47,844 bases of DNA from an uncultured Bacilli bacterium (lineage in GTDB: Bacteria; Bacillota_I; Bacilli_A; RF39; UBA660). Shown one piece after another: positions 27,606-36,708 of this stretch. Each line of letters opens with the position of its first letter. Within the stretch, counting starts at the first letter, position 1. The position numbers and the translations under genes are program-made. The stretch lies in NCBI GenBank assembly GCA_934122275.1, contig CAKOWI010000008.1, forward strand, positions 1 to 47,844, written 5' to 3'. The notes under the pieces were generated by a model that was not told the origin of the DNA, ran no database searches, and saw only the letters and a program-made list of their open reading frames with translations.

Positions 27606-29080
27606 TTAAAGTAATAAAAAAGGGGATACCATATGTTTTAGCTATAGGGGTAGCTTGCGTAATTATGTTATTTGTAAATTTTGCAAATAGGTATCAGATG
27701 ACACCAAAACATGTTTATAAAGTTTATTTGGATGGGAAATCTATTGGTAATATAGCAGATAAACTAGAACTTGAGGATTATATAAATGAAGAACAAGCAG
27801 AACTAAAGGATAAGTATTCTGTTGATAAAGTTTATATACCAGAAGGGGTTAGTATTCAAAGTGTTACAACTTATGAGAAAGAGGTATTAACTGCAAAACA
27901 AGTTCATAATATCATAAAAGATAAAAAGCCATTTACTGTAAAAGGATATAAAGTAACCATAAAAAAGACATCAGATGATGATGAAGATAGAATAATATAC
28001 GTACTTGATAAAAAAATATTTGAAAAGTCAATGAGAGCAGTACTTGAAGCATTTGTGTCTAAGGATGATATAAATAATTATGAAAATGATACTCAGCCAG
28101 AAATCAAAAGCACGGGTAGTTTAATAGAAGATATATACATTAATCAAGGTATTACAATAAAAAATACATACATTTCAACTGATGAGAATATATTTATTGA
28201 TGAAAAAACTTTAACTAAATACTTATTATTTGGTGAGATTAAAGAAGACCAATACTATACTGTTCAAGAGGGAGATACAATTGAATCAATAGCATATAAT
28301 AATAAATTAGCTGTTCCAGAATTTCTAGTTGTTAATCCGGAATTTACTAGTGCAAATAATTTATTATCAGTAGGTCAACAAGTTAAGGTAGGTTTAATTT
28401 CTCCTATTGTTGATGTTGTAGTAGAATCACATACTATTTTGGATCAAGATAGTAAGTATGAAACTGAAACTATATATGATGACTCTATGTATGCTGGTGT
28501 ACAAAAAGTAGAATCTGAAGGGCAAAATGGAGTGGATAGATTAACTACTAAGATTAAAACAATAAATGGTGAAACAACAAACGTTGTAATTGTAAGTCAT
28601 GAAACTATAACTCCTTCAATAAAAAAAGTAGTTAGAGTTGGTACGAAGTCTAACAGTGTTAATGATCCAGTTATTGTATCAGATGGTTCTTGGGCATGGC
28701 CTACTATATCACAGTACTTTATATCAAGTTACTTTGGGTATCGTTGGGGTAAAGTTCATGAGGCAATCGATATAGCAGGTAGTGGTGAAGGTTCTCCTAT
28801 ATTTGCGGCAGGATCTGGAAACGTAGTTACAGCGAAAAGAAATGCACCAAGTCTAGGAAACTATGTTGTTATTAACCACAATAATGGATATTATACAATA
28901 TATGCACATATGGCATCACTTACTGTAACACAGGGACAAGCAGTTCAAAAAGGTCAACAGGTAGGTACAATGGGTCATACTGGATTTGCAACTGGTACAC
29001 ACTTACACTTTGGTTTATATAAAAATGGTATGCCATATAGGGATGGTACACCGTTAAATCCATTAATATTATATAAATAA
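27602..29080 (+). CDS. membrane-anchored M23 peptidoglycan endopeptidase with LysM and G5 domains
   Basis: 492 residues. Membrane segment at residues 9-28 (VLAIGVACVIMLFVNFAN); LysM at about 219-265 (YYTVQEGDTIESIA...GQQVKV); a G5-type beta domain at about 272-350; and a C-terminal M23 zinc peptidase. The catalytic motifs are intact: HEAID (HxxxD) and HLHF (HxH), with IYAHMA. It should cleave peptide cross-links outside the cell. Coupled to dnaB by ATGA and to walJ by TAATG. Its place beside walJ suggests a link to wall remodelling. Confidence 0.93.
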   Translation: MIKVIKKGIPYVLAIGVACVIMLFVNFANRYQMTPKHVYKVYLDGKSIGNIADKLELEDYINEEQAELKDKYSVDKVYIPEGVSIQSVTTYEKEVLTAKQVHNIIKDKKPFTVKGYKVTIKKTSDDDEDRIIYVLDKKIFEKSMRAVLEAFVSKDDINNYENDTQPEIKSTGSLIEDIYINQGITIKNTYISTDENIFIDEKTLTKYLLFGEIKEDQYYTVQEGDTIESIAYNNKLAVPEFLVVNPEFTSANNLLSVGQQVKVGLISPIVDVVVESHTILDQDSKYETETIYDDSMYAGVQKVESEGQNGVDRLTTKIKTINGETTNVVIVSHETITPSIKKVVRVGTKSNSVNDPVIVSDGSWAWPTISQYFISSYFGYRWGKVHEAIDIAGSGEGSPIFAAGSGNVVTAKRNAPSLGNYVVINHNNGYYTIYAHMASLTVTQGQAVQKGQQVGTMGHTGFATGTHLHFGLYKNGMPYRDGTPLNPLILYK

Positions 29081-29847
29081 TGAAGATATCAGTATTATCA
29101 AGTGGAAGTAAGGGAAATAGTACACTTGTTATGACAAATAACACTAAGATCTTAATTGATCTTGGTGTTACTAAATCTTACGCAGAAAGTAAATTAGAAG
29201 AAATCAAAGTAGACCCTAATGATATAGAAGCTATCTTAATAACACATACCCACGTGGATCATATTCAAGGCTTAAAAGTTTTCCTAAAAAAGTATCATCC
29301 TAAATTATATGTTAATAATGTTATATTGCAATTACTTCATGAATATATAACAGATTTTGATTACGTATTATATGATACTCCTAATTTTCAAATTGGAGAT
29401 TTAGATGTTGAAGTAATTAAAACATCACATGACGTTAAAGGCTCTGTTGGTTTTATAGTTAGAGGTGATGACAAATCATTAGTTTATATAACTGATACTG
29501 GATATATAAATAATAAATATTTTAATAAATTAATGAACCATAATCTTTATGTTTTAGAAAGTAATCATGATCCTAAAATGCTTATGGATGGAAATTATCC
29601 ATTTCACTTAAAACAAAGAATTTTAAGTGATAAAGGACACCTATCAAATAATGATTCAGCATACTATTTATCAAATTTTATTGGAGATAAAACAAAGACC
29701 ATTATATTAGCACACTTAAGTGATGATAATAATACTTATGATAAAGCATTAGATACTTTAAATGAAGTTTTAAGTTCTAAAAATAAAAAGGTAGAGCATA
29801 TAATAATTGCAAAACAAAAACAAAGAACGGATATGATAGAAGTATGA
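29080..29847 (+). CDS. walJ: WalJ/YycJ-family metallo-beta-lactamase-fold hydrolase
   Basis: 255 residues. The metal-binding motif THTHVDHIQGL (HxHxDH), a distal His in TSHDVKGSVGF and an Asp in YITDTGY fit the MBL fold. YycJ/WalJ proteins are proposed exonuclease-like enzymes and in Bacillus sit in the wal operon. Here the wal two-component genes are absent and it is sandwiched between the M23 peptidase and rlmH, keeping the walJ-rlmH proximity. Confidence 0.9.
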   Translation: MKISVLSSGSKGNSTLVMTNNTKILIDLGVTKSYAESKLEEIKVDPNDIEAILITHTHVDHIQGLKVFLKKYHPKLYVNNVILQLLHEYITDFDYVLYDTPNFQIGDLDVEVIKTSHDVKGSVGFIVRGDDKSLVYITDTGYINNKYFNKLMNHNLYVLESNHDPKMLMDGNYPFHLKQRILSDKGHLSNNDSAYYLSNFIGDKTKTIILAHLSDDNNTYDKALDTLNEVLSSKNKKVEHIIIAKQKQRTDMIEV

Positions 29848-30290
29848 TTAAAATAATATGCATTGGCAAAATAAAGGAAAAATATTTTATTGATGCTATA
29901 GAAGAGTATCAAAAAAGATTATCTAAATATACTAAATTAGAAATAATAGAATTACCAGATTACAATTATGATATTCTAAAGACAGTAAATGAAGAAGGAA
30001 AAAATATATTATCAAAAATAGATGATAAAAGTTATGTTGTAACATTAGAAGTTACTGGGAAAAAACTTAACTCAGTAGAGTTATCTAGTTTTATTGATAG
30101 TAATATATCTAAAAATATTACATTTGTAATTGGTGGCTCTTATGGGCTATCTAGTGATGTACTTAAAAGATCTAATTACAGACTATCATTTTCTGATTTA
30201 ACCTTTCCTCACCAATTATTTAGAATATTATTATTAGAACAAATATATCGTTCATTTAAAATAATAAACAATGAAAGCTATCACAAATAG
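29844..30290 (+). CDS. rlmH: 23S rRNA pseudouridine1915 N3-methyltransferase
   Basis: 148 residues, SPOUT methylase. The knotted SAM site is TFVIGGSYGLSSDV and the C-terminal signature SFSDLTFPHQLFRILLLEQIYR. ATG 29844 overlaps the walJ stop by 4 nt. Confidence 0.96.
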   Translation: MIKIICIGKIKEKYFIDAIEEYQKRLSKYTKLEIIELPDYNYDILKTVNEEGKNILSKIDDKSYVVTLEVTGKKLNSVELSSFIDSNISKNITFVIGGSYGLSSDVLKRSNYRLSFSDLTFPHQLFRILLLEQIYRSFKIINNESYHK

Positions 30291-30297
30291 CTTTTTT
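30274..30297 (+). terminator. terminator of the dnaB-rlmH operon
   Basis: AAAGCTAT (30274-30281) pairs with ATAGCTTT (30287-30294), plus T-run. The stem overlaps the rlmH stop codon. Confidence 0.8.
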
Positions 30298-30334
30298 ATA
30301 TATAAGGAAAATAGGTAGAGAATAAAAGTATACA

Positions 30335-30363
30335 TTGGCGAATCTTTGTTTTTTTTGTATAAT
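30335..30363 (+). promoter_or_regulatory. promoter of a candidate non-coding transcript
   Basis: TTGGCG 30335-30340, 17-nt spacer, TATAAT 30358-30363. No gene follows for 300 nt. Confidence 0.6.
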
Positions 30364-30369
30364 TAATGT

Positions 30370-30618
30370 ACAATAAAAAAATGAAACGATTAAATATATA
30401 AGGCTTATAAATTCAGATAATTTGCTTGATAGAATAATAAACATAACAGTAGAAAAAGAAGATGAAATAAAAAATTAAAGAAAGCAATTGTGGTAGCAAC
30501 TATCGAAATTTAAGCCTATAGAAAGTAAAGATTACTTTATTTAAGAAGTATGAATACTAGAATTTATGATGACCACGTTCGAATAAAATTTAAAATTATT
30601 TTAAATTTTATTTTTTTT
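30370..30618 (+). ncRNA. candidate structured small RNA of about 250 nt
   Basis: This gene-free stretch begins at a good promoter and ends at a very strong terminator. AGGCT-TAAATT-GATA-TGCT at 30401-30426 can pair in order with AGCA-TATC-AATTTA-AGCCT at 30495-30517, making an interrupted helix of about 19 bp that encloses an A-rich loop. AAAGTAA/TTACTTT (30522-30538) is a second hairpin. Its longest open frame, near 30380-30478, has no start codon. A long interrupted helix recalls 6S RNA, but I cannot assign a family. A leader of the downstream peptidase is the alternative; that gene has its own extended -10. Confidence 0.4.
30582..30618 (+). terminator. strong A/T-only terminator
   Basis: 14-bp perfect stem: AATAAAATTTAAAA (30582-30595) with its complement at 30599-30612, then a T-run. 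Flanking ACCACG (30572-30577) and CGTGGT (30627-30632) could extend the pairing over the downstream -10. Confidence 0.75.
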
Positions 30619-30628
30619 AATTTATACG

Positions 30629-30637
30629 TGGTATAAT
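30629..30637 (+). promoter_or_regulatory. extended -10 promoter of the membrane peptidase gene
   Basis: TGGTATAAT (TATAAT 30632-30637); transcription would begin about 20 nt before the ATG. Confidence 0.55.
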
Positions 30638-30662
30638 TATATTGACGATAGGAGATGTTGTT

Positions 30663-32432
30663 ATGTTAGCTGCAATAATAAAGAATGCTGATAATACATA
30701 TGAGCATTTATATAAAATTAATAATGATTTAGTTTCTATTCATATTGATAATAATGGAGTTTCTTTATCTGATAATTCCTATATAAATAACCTCATATCT
30801 AAGTTTAGGTATAATAATTCATATGAATATATATCTGATTTTAGTGGGTATAAAGTATATTATGATCCTACAACCGGGTTTAAACATTTTATACTTAATG
30901 GTACTGAAGATTATAATATGTTTTTTAGATTTAATGGAGTAGATGCTATACGTTATAAAGGAATCAAAGAAAATAGCAAAAAAGATGAAAATGCTTTTTA
31001 CAATAAAATGTTTAAGGTATTAGGTACTGCAGTTATTGTAGTATCATCTAGTTTTTTAATTTTTTTGGCATCACAGTATGACATGAACGTAAATTTTTCG
31101 GTAAACACAGTACATAATGTAAGTGACTTAATTCAAATGTATCAAAATGACATTGTTGATTATAAGGATGCGATTAATTGTATAAATTCAAGCAATTTAC
31201 CAGATGATGTTAAAACCGTAATCTGTGATGAGTCCTTTTTAAAAATGATTTTTTCATACTATGATGGCACGCCTTTAAAGTATTCTTCCAGTATTAAGTT
31301 TAATGATTTACAAATGGAAAGCTTTGAGAATTATAATAATGGTAATGACCCTAATGTATTAGGATACTATGAGTGCTTTAATCCGAATATATTACATTCT
31401 AAAATAGGGCAAAGTAGTGAAAGCAAGACTAAAACTTTAATTCATGAATTTATTCATTTGCTTCAGGCAGAAGGATCTCCATATAATTATTTAGATGAAG
31501 CAGTTGCGGAATTAATGACTACAGAGCTGCTTGATTCACAACCCATTACTTATTTTGATGCCATAGATAATTTGAAATTATTAATAGATATAATAGGACC
31601 AGAACCAATATATGAGCTATCGTTTGGAGGTGATGATACTAGTTTAAATGATATATTAAGAATGTATTTACCAAGTAAAGATATAATTACACTTAAATAC
31701 TATTTGCAAAAATTAGGACAGGATATTAATGAAAAACAAGAAATAAGTATAGAAATTAGGAAAATACTATATAAATTATATGAAAATAAATATGGTAAAC
31801 CGATTGAAGAAGATGAAAATATAATTAGTGTATTAAATGATAGTAATACTTATTTAGGTAAAAAAGTGTATAAGTATGACGAGAGAAAATTTTTACTTCC
31901 AAATAAAATGGATGAAGAAGAAAAAACATATGCTGTTAATGTGGATAAGTCAGTATTAGCGCAAAAAGGATATTTGGTTGAAAAGAAGTGTTATAAAAAA
32001 CTTGATAAACTAGATGAAAGTTCTTATGATTCATATAAAGACTCTGATAAAGTAGAATTACAAGAAAATTTAAATAAAAATGGTATGATAGCAGGCAAAA
32101 TAATTAAAAGTGGGGAAAAGGTATATTATAAACATTTGAAAACACCAATAAAAGAGGAAGACTATGAATTATTTAGCTTTAGAAAACTACCATCAGATAA
32201 TTATGATATAAAAGATGCAATTAAAAGAGGATACGTTAGTGCATATAAAGTTTCCTATTTTGATGAAAAGGTGGATGGTAGTAGAGAATACATTTATTAC
32301 GAATCTAATAATCCGAACATATCAATAACTGATAATTCTATAGAATTTAACGTAAAAGGTATTAAATCAAGATTTGGTGATCAGTGCAGTAAAATAGAAC
32401 GAAGAATGAATACAACAGATTATCATAAATAA
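30663..32432 (+). CDS. membrane-anchored putative zinc metallopeptidase (HExxH)
   Basis: 589 residues, no family recognised. A 110-residue N-terminal part precedes one membrane segment (about residues 116-137). The following domain holds LIHEFIHLLQ, with HEFIH at 261-265, and LDEAVAELM at about 277-285, where E279 or E283 could be the third zinc ligand as in gluzincins. The C-terminal 230 residues are charged, with paired Lys/Tyr-rich segments. Start ATG 30663 has ATAGGAGA. Activity is inferred from the motif only. Monocistronic between a terminator and the ung promoter. Confidence 0.7.
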   Translation: MLAAIIKNADNTYEHLYKINNDLVSIHIDNNGVSLSDNSYINNLISKFRYNNSYEYISDFSGYKVYYDPTTGFKHFILNGTEDYNMFFRFNGVDAIRYKGIKENSKKDENAFYNKMFKVLGTAVIVVSSSFLIFLASQYDMNVNFSVNTVHNVSDLIQMYQNDIVDYKDAINCINSSNLPDDVKTVICDESFLKMIFSYYDGTPLKYSSSIKFNDLQMESFENYNNGNDPNVLGYYECFNPNILHSKIGQSSESKTKTLIHEFIHLLQAEGSPYNYLDEAVAELMTTELLDSQPITYFDAIDNLKLLIDIIGPEPIYELSFGGDDTSLNDILRMYLPSKDIITLKYYLQKLGQDINEKQEISIEIRKILYKLYENKYGKPIEEDENIISVLNDSNTYLGKKVYKYDERKFLLPNKMDEEEKTYAVNVDKSVLAQKGYLVEKKCYKKLDKLDESSYDSYKDSDKVELQENLNKNGMIAGKIIKSGEKVYYKHLKTPIKEEDYELFSFRKLPSDNYDIKDAIKRGYVSAYKVSYFDEKVDGSREYIYYESNNPNISITDNSIEFNVKGIKSRFGDQCSKIERRMNTTDYHK

Positions 32433-32433
32433 T

Positions 32434-32462
32434 TTGATAATACTTTATTAAAATGATATCAT
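32434..32462 (+). promoter_or_regulatory. ung promoter
   Basis: TTGATA 32434-32439, 17-nt spacer, TATCAT 32457-32462. Confidence 0.6.
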
Positions 32463-32486
32463 ATCTGTAGAAGATGAGGTGATTAT

Positions 32487-33137
32487 ATGTTTCATAATGG
32501 TTGGGATTTAATATTACATGATGAGATGCAAAAGAGTTATTTTAAATATATAAAAGATTACATAAAAGAAGAAAGATTATCAAAGACTATATATCCACCA
32601 GCACAGGATTTATTTAATGCATTTAAATTAACTGATTTTAATGATATAAAAGTTGTTATTTTAGGACAAGATCCATATCATGGTGAAAAAGAGGCCATGG
32701 GACTTTCATTTTCAGTTAGAAGAGGAGTTAGAACTCCGCCTTCATTAAAAAATATATTTAAAGAATTATATGATGATTTAGGAATCAAAAGAGAAGATAC
32801 TGATTTATCAGATTGGGCTAGTCAAGGTGTATTTCTACTTAACACAGTTTTGACCGTTGAAAAGGACAAGGCTAATTCTCATAAAGATATTGGTTGGGAA
32901 ATATTTACGGACTTTGTTATAAAAGAAATTAATGATAAATTAAATAACGTTGTATTTATTTTGTGGGGAAGACAAGCTAGAGATAAAAAGAAAATTATTA
33001 CTAATCCTAATAATTTTATAATAGAGTCAGCTCATCCATCACCACTTTCTGCATATAATGGTTTTTTCGGCAGCAAACCATTTTCTAAGACAAATAATTA
33101 TTTAAAAAGTCATGGAAAACAAGAAATTAAATTTTGA
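32487..33137 (+). CDS. ung: uracil-DNA glycosylase
   Basis: 216 residues, family 1 UDG removing uracil from DNA. Catalytic GQDPYHG near residue 63 and HPSPLSAYNGFFGSKPFSKTN near the C-terminus, with the intervening loop containing GVFLLNTVLTVE. GAGGTGATT before the ATG. Single-gene unit. Confidence 0.97.
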   Translation: MFHNGWDLILHDEMQKSYFKYIKDYIKEERLSKTIYPPAQDLFNAFKLTDFNDIKVVILGQDPYHGEKEAMGLSFSVRRGVRTPPSLKNIFKELYDDLGIKREDTDLSDWASQGVFLLNTVLTVEKDKANSHKDIGWEIFTDFVIKEINDKLNNVVFILWGRQARDKKKIITNPNNFIIESAHPSPLSAYNGFFGSKPFSKTNNYLKSHGKQEIKF

Positions 33138-33150
33138 TTTCTTGTTTTTT
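33117..33150 (+). terminator. ung terminator
   Basis: AAACAAGAAAT pairs with ATTTCTTGTTT, followed by T-run. Confidence 0.85.
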
Positions 33151-33183
33151 GTTAAAAATATATTGATAAACGATAAAAATATA

Positions 33184-33213
33184 TTGACAAAAACTGTTTA
33201 TTGATAATATAAT
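33184..33213 (+). promoter_or_regulatory. promoter of the DUF2975-HTH cluster
   Basis: TTGACA 33184-33189, 18-nt spacer, TATAAT 33208-33213. AAAAATATATTGA occurs twice in tandem (about 33154 and 33176), overlapping the -35; a repeat-type operator for the downstream HTH protein is possible. Confidence 0.6.
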
Positions 33214-33234
33214 TATAGTGTGAGGTGAGTTAAT

Positions 33235-33687
33235 TTGAAAAAAAGTAAAATTGCTAAATTAGTAACTATAATATTTATTATTATATTAATTGTAGGATGT
33301 ATATCAATATTTTTTATACCTAGTCTATATGATTTATTTAAAGATAAAGGAATAAAGAGTTTTAATGATAACACAGTCATGTATAAAATAGCTTTTTATA
33401 TGTGTTATGTTATTTGCTTATTTATTGTATATAAACTTATTAGTGTATTTAAGATGGTCTATAGTGGAAGCCCATTTAAAAAGGAACTGGAAAATAATTT
33501 GAAGGTAAATGCTATTTCATTTATGATGCTTTTTGTTATAGTATCTATAAAAGCTGTATTTATACCTAGCTTATTATCAATTGTGGTTGCCTTAATATGT
33601 TTTATAGCCAGTCTTAGCTTTTACGTATTAGCAGAAGTAATAAAATCTGCAATTGAGTATAAAAATGAAATAGATTATACTGTGTAG
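33235..33687 (+). CDS. DUF2975 family membrane protein
   Basis: 150 residues, four membrane segments, matching the YoaS-type DUF2975 family, whose function is unknown. TTG start with GAGGTGA 6 nt upstream; there is no earlier in-frame alternative. It is followed 7 nt later by a small Cro/CI-type regulator. The DUF2975 plus YozG-like HTH pair is a recurrent two-gene module. Confidence 0.82.
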   Translation: MKKSKIAKLVTIIFIIILIVGCISIFFIPSLYDLFKDKGIKSFNDNTVMYKIAFYMCYVICLFIVYKLISVFKMVYSGSPFKKELENNLKVNAISFMMLFVIVSIKAVFIPSLLSIVVALICFIASLSFYVLAEVIKSAIEYKNEIDYTV

Positions 33688-33694
33688 GTGAATT

Positions 33695-33907
33695 ATGATA
33701 ATAGTTAATTTAGATGTAATGATGGCAAAAAGAAAGATGTCATTAAATGAATTAAGCAGTAAAACGAATATAACTCCAGCTAACTTATCTATTCTTAAGA
33801 ATAATAAAGCAAAAGCTATTAGGTTTTCTACTTTAGAAGCTATATGTAAGGCTTTAAATTGCCAGCCTTCAGATATATTAGAATATAGAGGTGATATAGA
33901 TGAATAA
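33695..33907 (+). CDS. YozG-like Cro/CI family transcriptional regulator
   Basis: 70 residues, a single helix-turn-helix: MSLNELSSKTNITPANLSILKNNK, then FSTLEAICKALNCQPSDILEY. The tripartite DUF2975-HTH-membrane gene order suggests it controls this cluster. AGGTGAATT upstream. It overlaps the next gene by 8 nt. Confidence 0.9.
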   Translation: MIIVNLDVMMAKRKMSLNELSSKTNITPANLSILKNNKAKAIRFSTLEAICKALNCQPSDILEYRGDIDE

Positions 33908-35084
33908 CACTAAAAATTTAATAATTTCTTTGATATCAGCACTAATAATATTTATTTTCTACAAATTAAATATTGATATGTATTGGTACTTAATAGTTCA
34001 TTTTATTTTAATATTACTTACAAATTTATATGTACACAAAAATAATAAACAAGTAAATAAAAAGGCTTATTATTTATTAATACCAATAGTACTTATATTA
34101 ATTAGTAATATAGTTATTTCAAACTGTGGCACTAATTTGTTTTTAAACATAGTTATTTTACCAATTTTAATTTCTATATTTTTCTTTAGTCTGTTAAATA
34201 AAGAATATGTATTATCCTTTGAAAACTTGTTTAAGGTTTTTAAGATATTTCCAGGTAAATTAATTAGTAATTTAAAATACATAAAATTTAACATTACTAA
34301 GGAAAAAAATAAACGTATTTTAAATATATTATTTGGAATAATTATAGGTTTTTCTCTATCTGTTATTATAATTTTCTTATTATCACAAGCAGATAGTTAC
34401 TTTGAAAATTTTATTTCTAGATTTGACTTTTTATTTGATTTCAACATATCTGGTTTAATTATTTTTATATTAGCTTTTGTTATAATATTTAGTATAGTAA
34501 TAAATGTATCTAATTGTAGTAGTTTTAGTTTTAAAAAAAGTGAATATAAAAAAATAGATGAATTAATAATTATAATAATTCTTTCAATGATTAACTTTAT
34601 ATTTTTATTATTTTTAGTATCTGAAATATCTAAGTTAAGTAATAACTTTTTACAAATACCAAGAAGGTATACTTATGCTAGTTATGCAAGAGAAGGATTT
34701 TTTGAACTATTATTTGTTACATTAATAAATTTTGCAATAACACTATATATTTCAAACAAAACAGACTTATTAAAGAAGAGTAAAAGTGTTAATTATTTGA
34801 CCATAATTCTTGTTATATTCTCTATATTGCTAATATTTAATTCTTATTATAGAATGTATTTATACATGAATCAGTTTGGATTTACTATTCTTAGGTTACA
34901 AGTTATATTGTTCTTATTAATGGAACTTACACTATTTATTTTTATTATCATTAATAACATAAAAAAGATATATACAAATAATCCTAAGTTAATTTTTATT
35001 GTTATGATTACGTTTTATATAATAAATCTTTACATATGTAACAATACTGTGATTAATTTTATAAATAAATTATTAAATTATTAG
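33900..35084 (+). CDS. DUF4173/DUF4153-like polytopic membrane protein
   Basis: 394 residues, about 11 hydrophobic segments. The segment YTYASYAREGFFELLFVTLINF and the later YYRMYLYMNQFGFTILRL match the signature of DUF4173 proteins, which have no known function. It overlaps the HTH gene, so it belongs to the same unit and is probably under its control. Confidence 0.78.
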   Translation: MNNTKNLIISLISALIIFIFYKLNIDMYWYLIVHFILILLTNLYVHKNNKQVNKKAYYLLIPIVLILISNIVISNCGTNLFLNIVILPILISIFFFSLLNKEYVLSFENLFKVFKIFPGKLISNLKYIKFNITKEKNKRILNILFGIIIGFSLSVIIIFLLSQADSYFENFISRFDFLFDFNISGLIIFILAFVIIFSIVINVSNCSSFSFKKSEYKKIDELIIIIILSMINFIFLLFLVSEISKLSNNFLQIPRRYTYASYAREGFFELLFVTLINFAITLYISNKTDLLKKSKSVNYLTIILVIFSILLIFNSYYRMYLYMNQFGFTILRLQVILFLLMELTLFIFIIINNIKKIYTNNPKLIFIVMITFYIINLYICNNTVINFINKLLNY

Positions 35085-35114
35085 AAAATATTGTATAATT
35101 ATATTGGTGATAAT

Positions 35115-35621
35115 ATGAAGAGTATGAAAACAAAAAAAGAAATTGTGCAAATGCTATTGAAGAAAAAACTAGAAACAGAAGATGAAGAAGAACTTATTAA
35201 TATGTTAATTGAAGAACCAATTTCAATTGATGTTGATAAACAAGAAGATTCAAATAGAACTATTGGTGATAAGCTTGCTGATAAGCTAACTGAAATAGCA
35301 GGTTCATGGAAATTTATAATTGGTATGATAATATTCTTATTATCATGGATTATACTTAATTTATACTTTATAAAAAACTGGGACCCGTATCCTTTTATTC
35401 TACTTAATCTAATATTATCTTGTATAGCAGCACTTCAAGCTCCAATAATAATGATGAGTCAAAATAGGGAATCTAAAAAAGACAGTTTAAGAAGTAGCAA
35501 TGATTATAAAACTGATTTAAAAAGTGAGCTTATTTTAGAAGAGCTTCATAATAAAATCCAAAAACTTGAAGCAAATCAAAATAAAATATTAAAATATATA
35601 TCTGAAAATGATAAGAGATAA
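35115..35621 (+). CDS. DUF1003 family membrane protein
   Basis: 168 residues. A charged N-terminus is followed by GSWKFIIGMIIFLLSWIILN and PFILLNLILSCIAALQAPII, then MMSQNRESKKD and a coiled-coil tail: the DUF1003 pattern. ATG 35115 with TTGGTGAT upstream is preferred to TTG 35091, which overlaps a TATAAT at 35094 that may be its promoter. Family function is unknown. Confidence 0.85.
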   Translation: MKSMKTKKEIVQMLLKKKLETEDEEELINMLIEEPISIDVDKQEDSNRTIGDKLADKLTEIAGSWKFIIGMIIFLLSWIILNLYFIKNWDPYPFILLNLILSCIAALQAPIIMMSQNRESKKDSLRSSNDYKTDLKSELILEELHNKIQKLEANQNKILKYISENDKR

Positions 35622-35646
35622 AAGTACATATTCGATGTACTTTTTT
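35620..35646 (+). terminator. terminator after the DUF1003 gene
   Basis: AAAAGTACAT (35620-35629) pairs with ATGTACTTTT (35635-35644) and runs into T6. Confidence 0.8.
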
Positions 35647-35688
35647 AATATAATATTTTTTATTGCAAATACTATTATTGGTGATAAC

Positions 35689-36633
35689 ATGAAAGTAAGA
35701 TTAGGTTATGTAGCAATTTCAAAGGCATTAGAAGATGTAACGACATCAAAAACTATTACTTATACTGACTATATAAATAAAGGTTATAGTAAAGAAAAAA
35801 TATATGAAGTTGTAAATAGTAATATCGATTCTTTAAAAAAAATTATGATGTATAACGTTAAGAATAATGTTCATTTTTATAGACTAACATCAAAACTAGT
35901 GCCACTTGCTACACATGAAAAGGTGTCTTTTGATTATATAGATATATTTAGAAATAAATATAGTGAAATAGGTGATATAATTGATAAAAATAAAATAAGA
36001 GTAGATTTACATCCTGATCAATTTGCAGTATTAAATAGTATGAATAATACTGTTATAAGAAGTACTATAGAAATATTAAAATATCACTATAATATATTAG
36101 AAGCTTTAAATATTAAAGATAAAGTTATAATACTTCATGTAGGTAGTAGTGCTTGTGGTAAAAAGGCATCAATAACAAGGTTTATAAACAATTTTAATAA
36201 CCTTCCATCAAATATTAGAGAGTCTATAGCACTTGAAAATGATGACAAAACATTTAATGTTAAAGATGTTCTTTATATATGTGAAAGATTAAATATACCA
36301 ATGGTTTTAGACTATCATCATTTTATTTGTAATAATGAAGGAGAAAATATACAAGATTATATAGAAAGAATAATTAATACCTGGAACGGAAGAGTACCTA
36401 AGTTTCATTTTTCTTCTCCTAAAAGTAAACTAAAAAAAGAATTTAGGAGTCATAGTGATTATATTGATTCAAATAGTTTTATATCTTTTATCAATAAAAT
36501 GAGTATATTTAATAAGGATATTGATATTATGTTAGAGGCTAAAGCTAAAGATGATGCATTATTTAGATTGGTTAGAGAACTTAAATATAAAACTAATTAT
36601 AACTTTATAGATGAGACAACATTTATTGTTTAA
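35689..36633 (+). CDS. uvsE: UV DNA damage endonuclease
   Basis: 314 residues, UvsE/UvdE TIM-barrel enzyme that nicks 5' of UV photoproducts. Starts MKVRLGYVAISK; metal site residues lie in RVDLHPDQFAVLNS, ILHVGSSACGKK, ALENDDKTFN, MVLDYHHF and DIMLEAKAKDDAL. ATG 35689 follows TTGGTGAT; an upstream extension would cross the preceding terminator. UvsE is often kept in spore formers. Confidence 0.93.
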   Translation: MKVRLGYVAISKALEDVTTSKTITYTDYINKGYSKEKIYEVVNSNIDSLKKIMMYNVKNNVHFYRLTSKLVPLATHEKVSFDYIDIFRNKYSEIGDIIDKNKIRVDLHPDQFAVLNSMNNTVIRSTIEILKYHYNILEALNIKDKVIILHVGSSACGKKASITRFINNFNNLPSNIRESIALENDDKTFNVKDVLYICERLNIPMVLDYHHFICNNEGENIQDYIERIINTWNGRVPKFHFSSPKSKLKKEFRSHSDYIDSNSFISFINKMSIFNKDIDIMLEAKAKDDALFRLVRELKYKTNYNFIDETTFIV

Positions 36634-36708
36634 TGTTTATATATGAAAGATTTTATTAGAATAAACGTATTATTTATAGTAAAATATAATAAAAGGTTTT
36701 GATAATGA

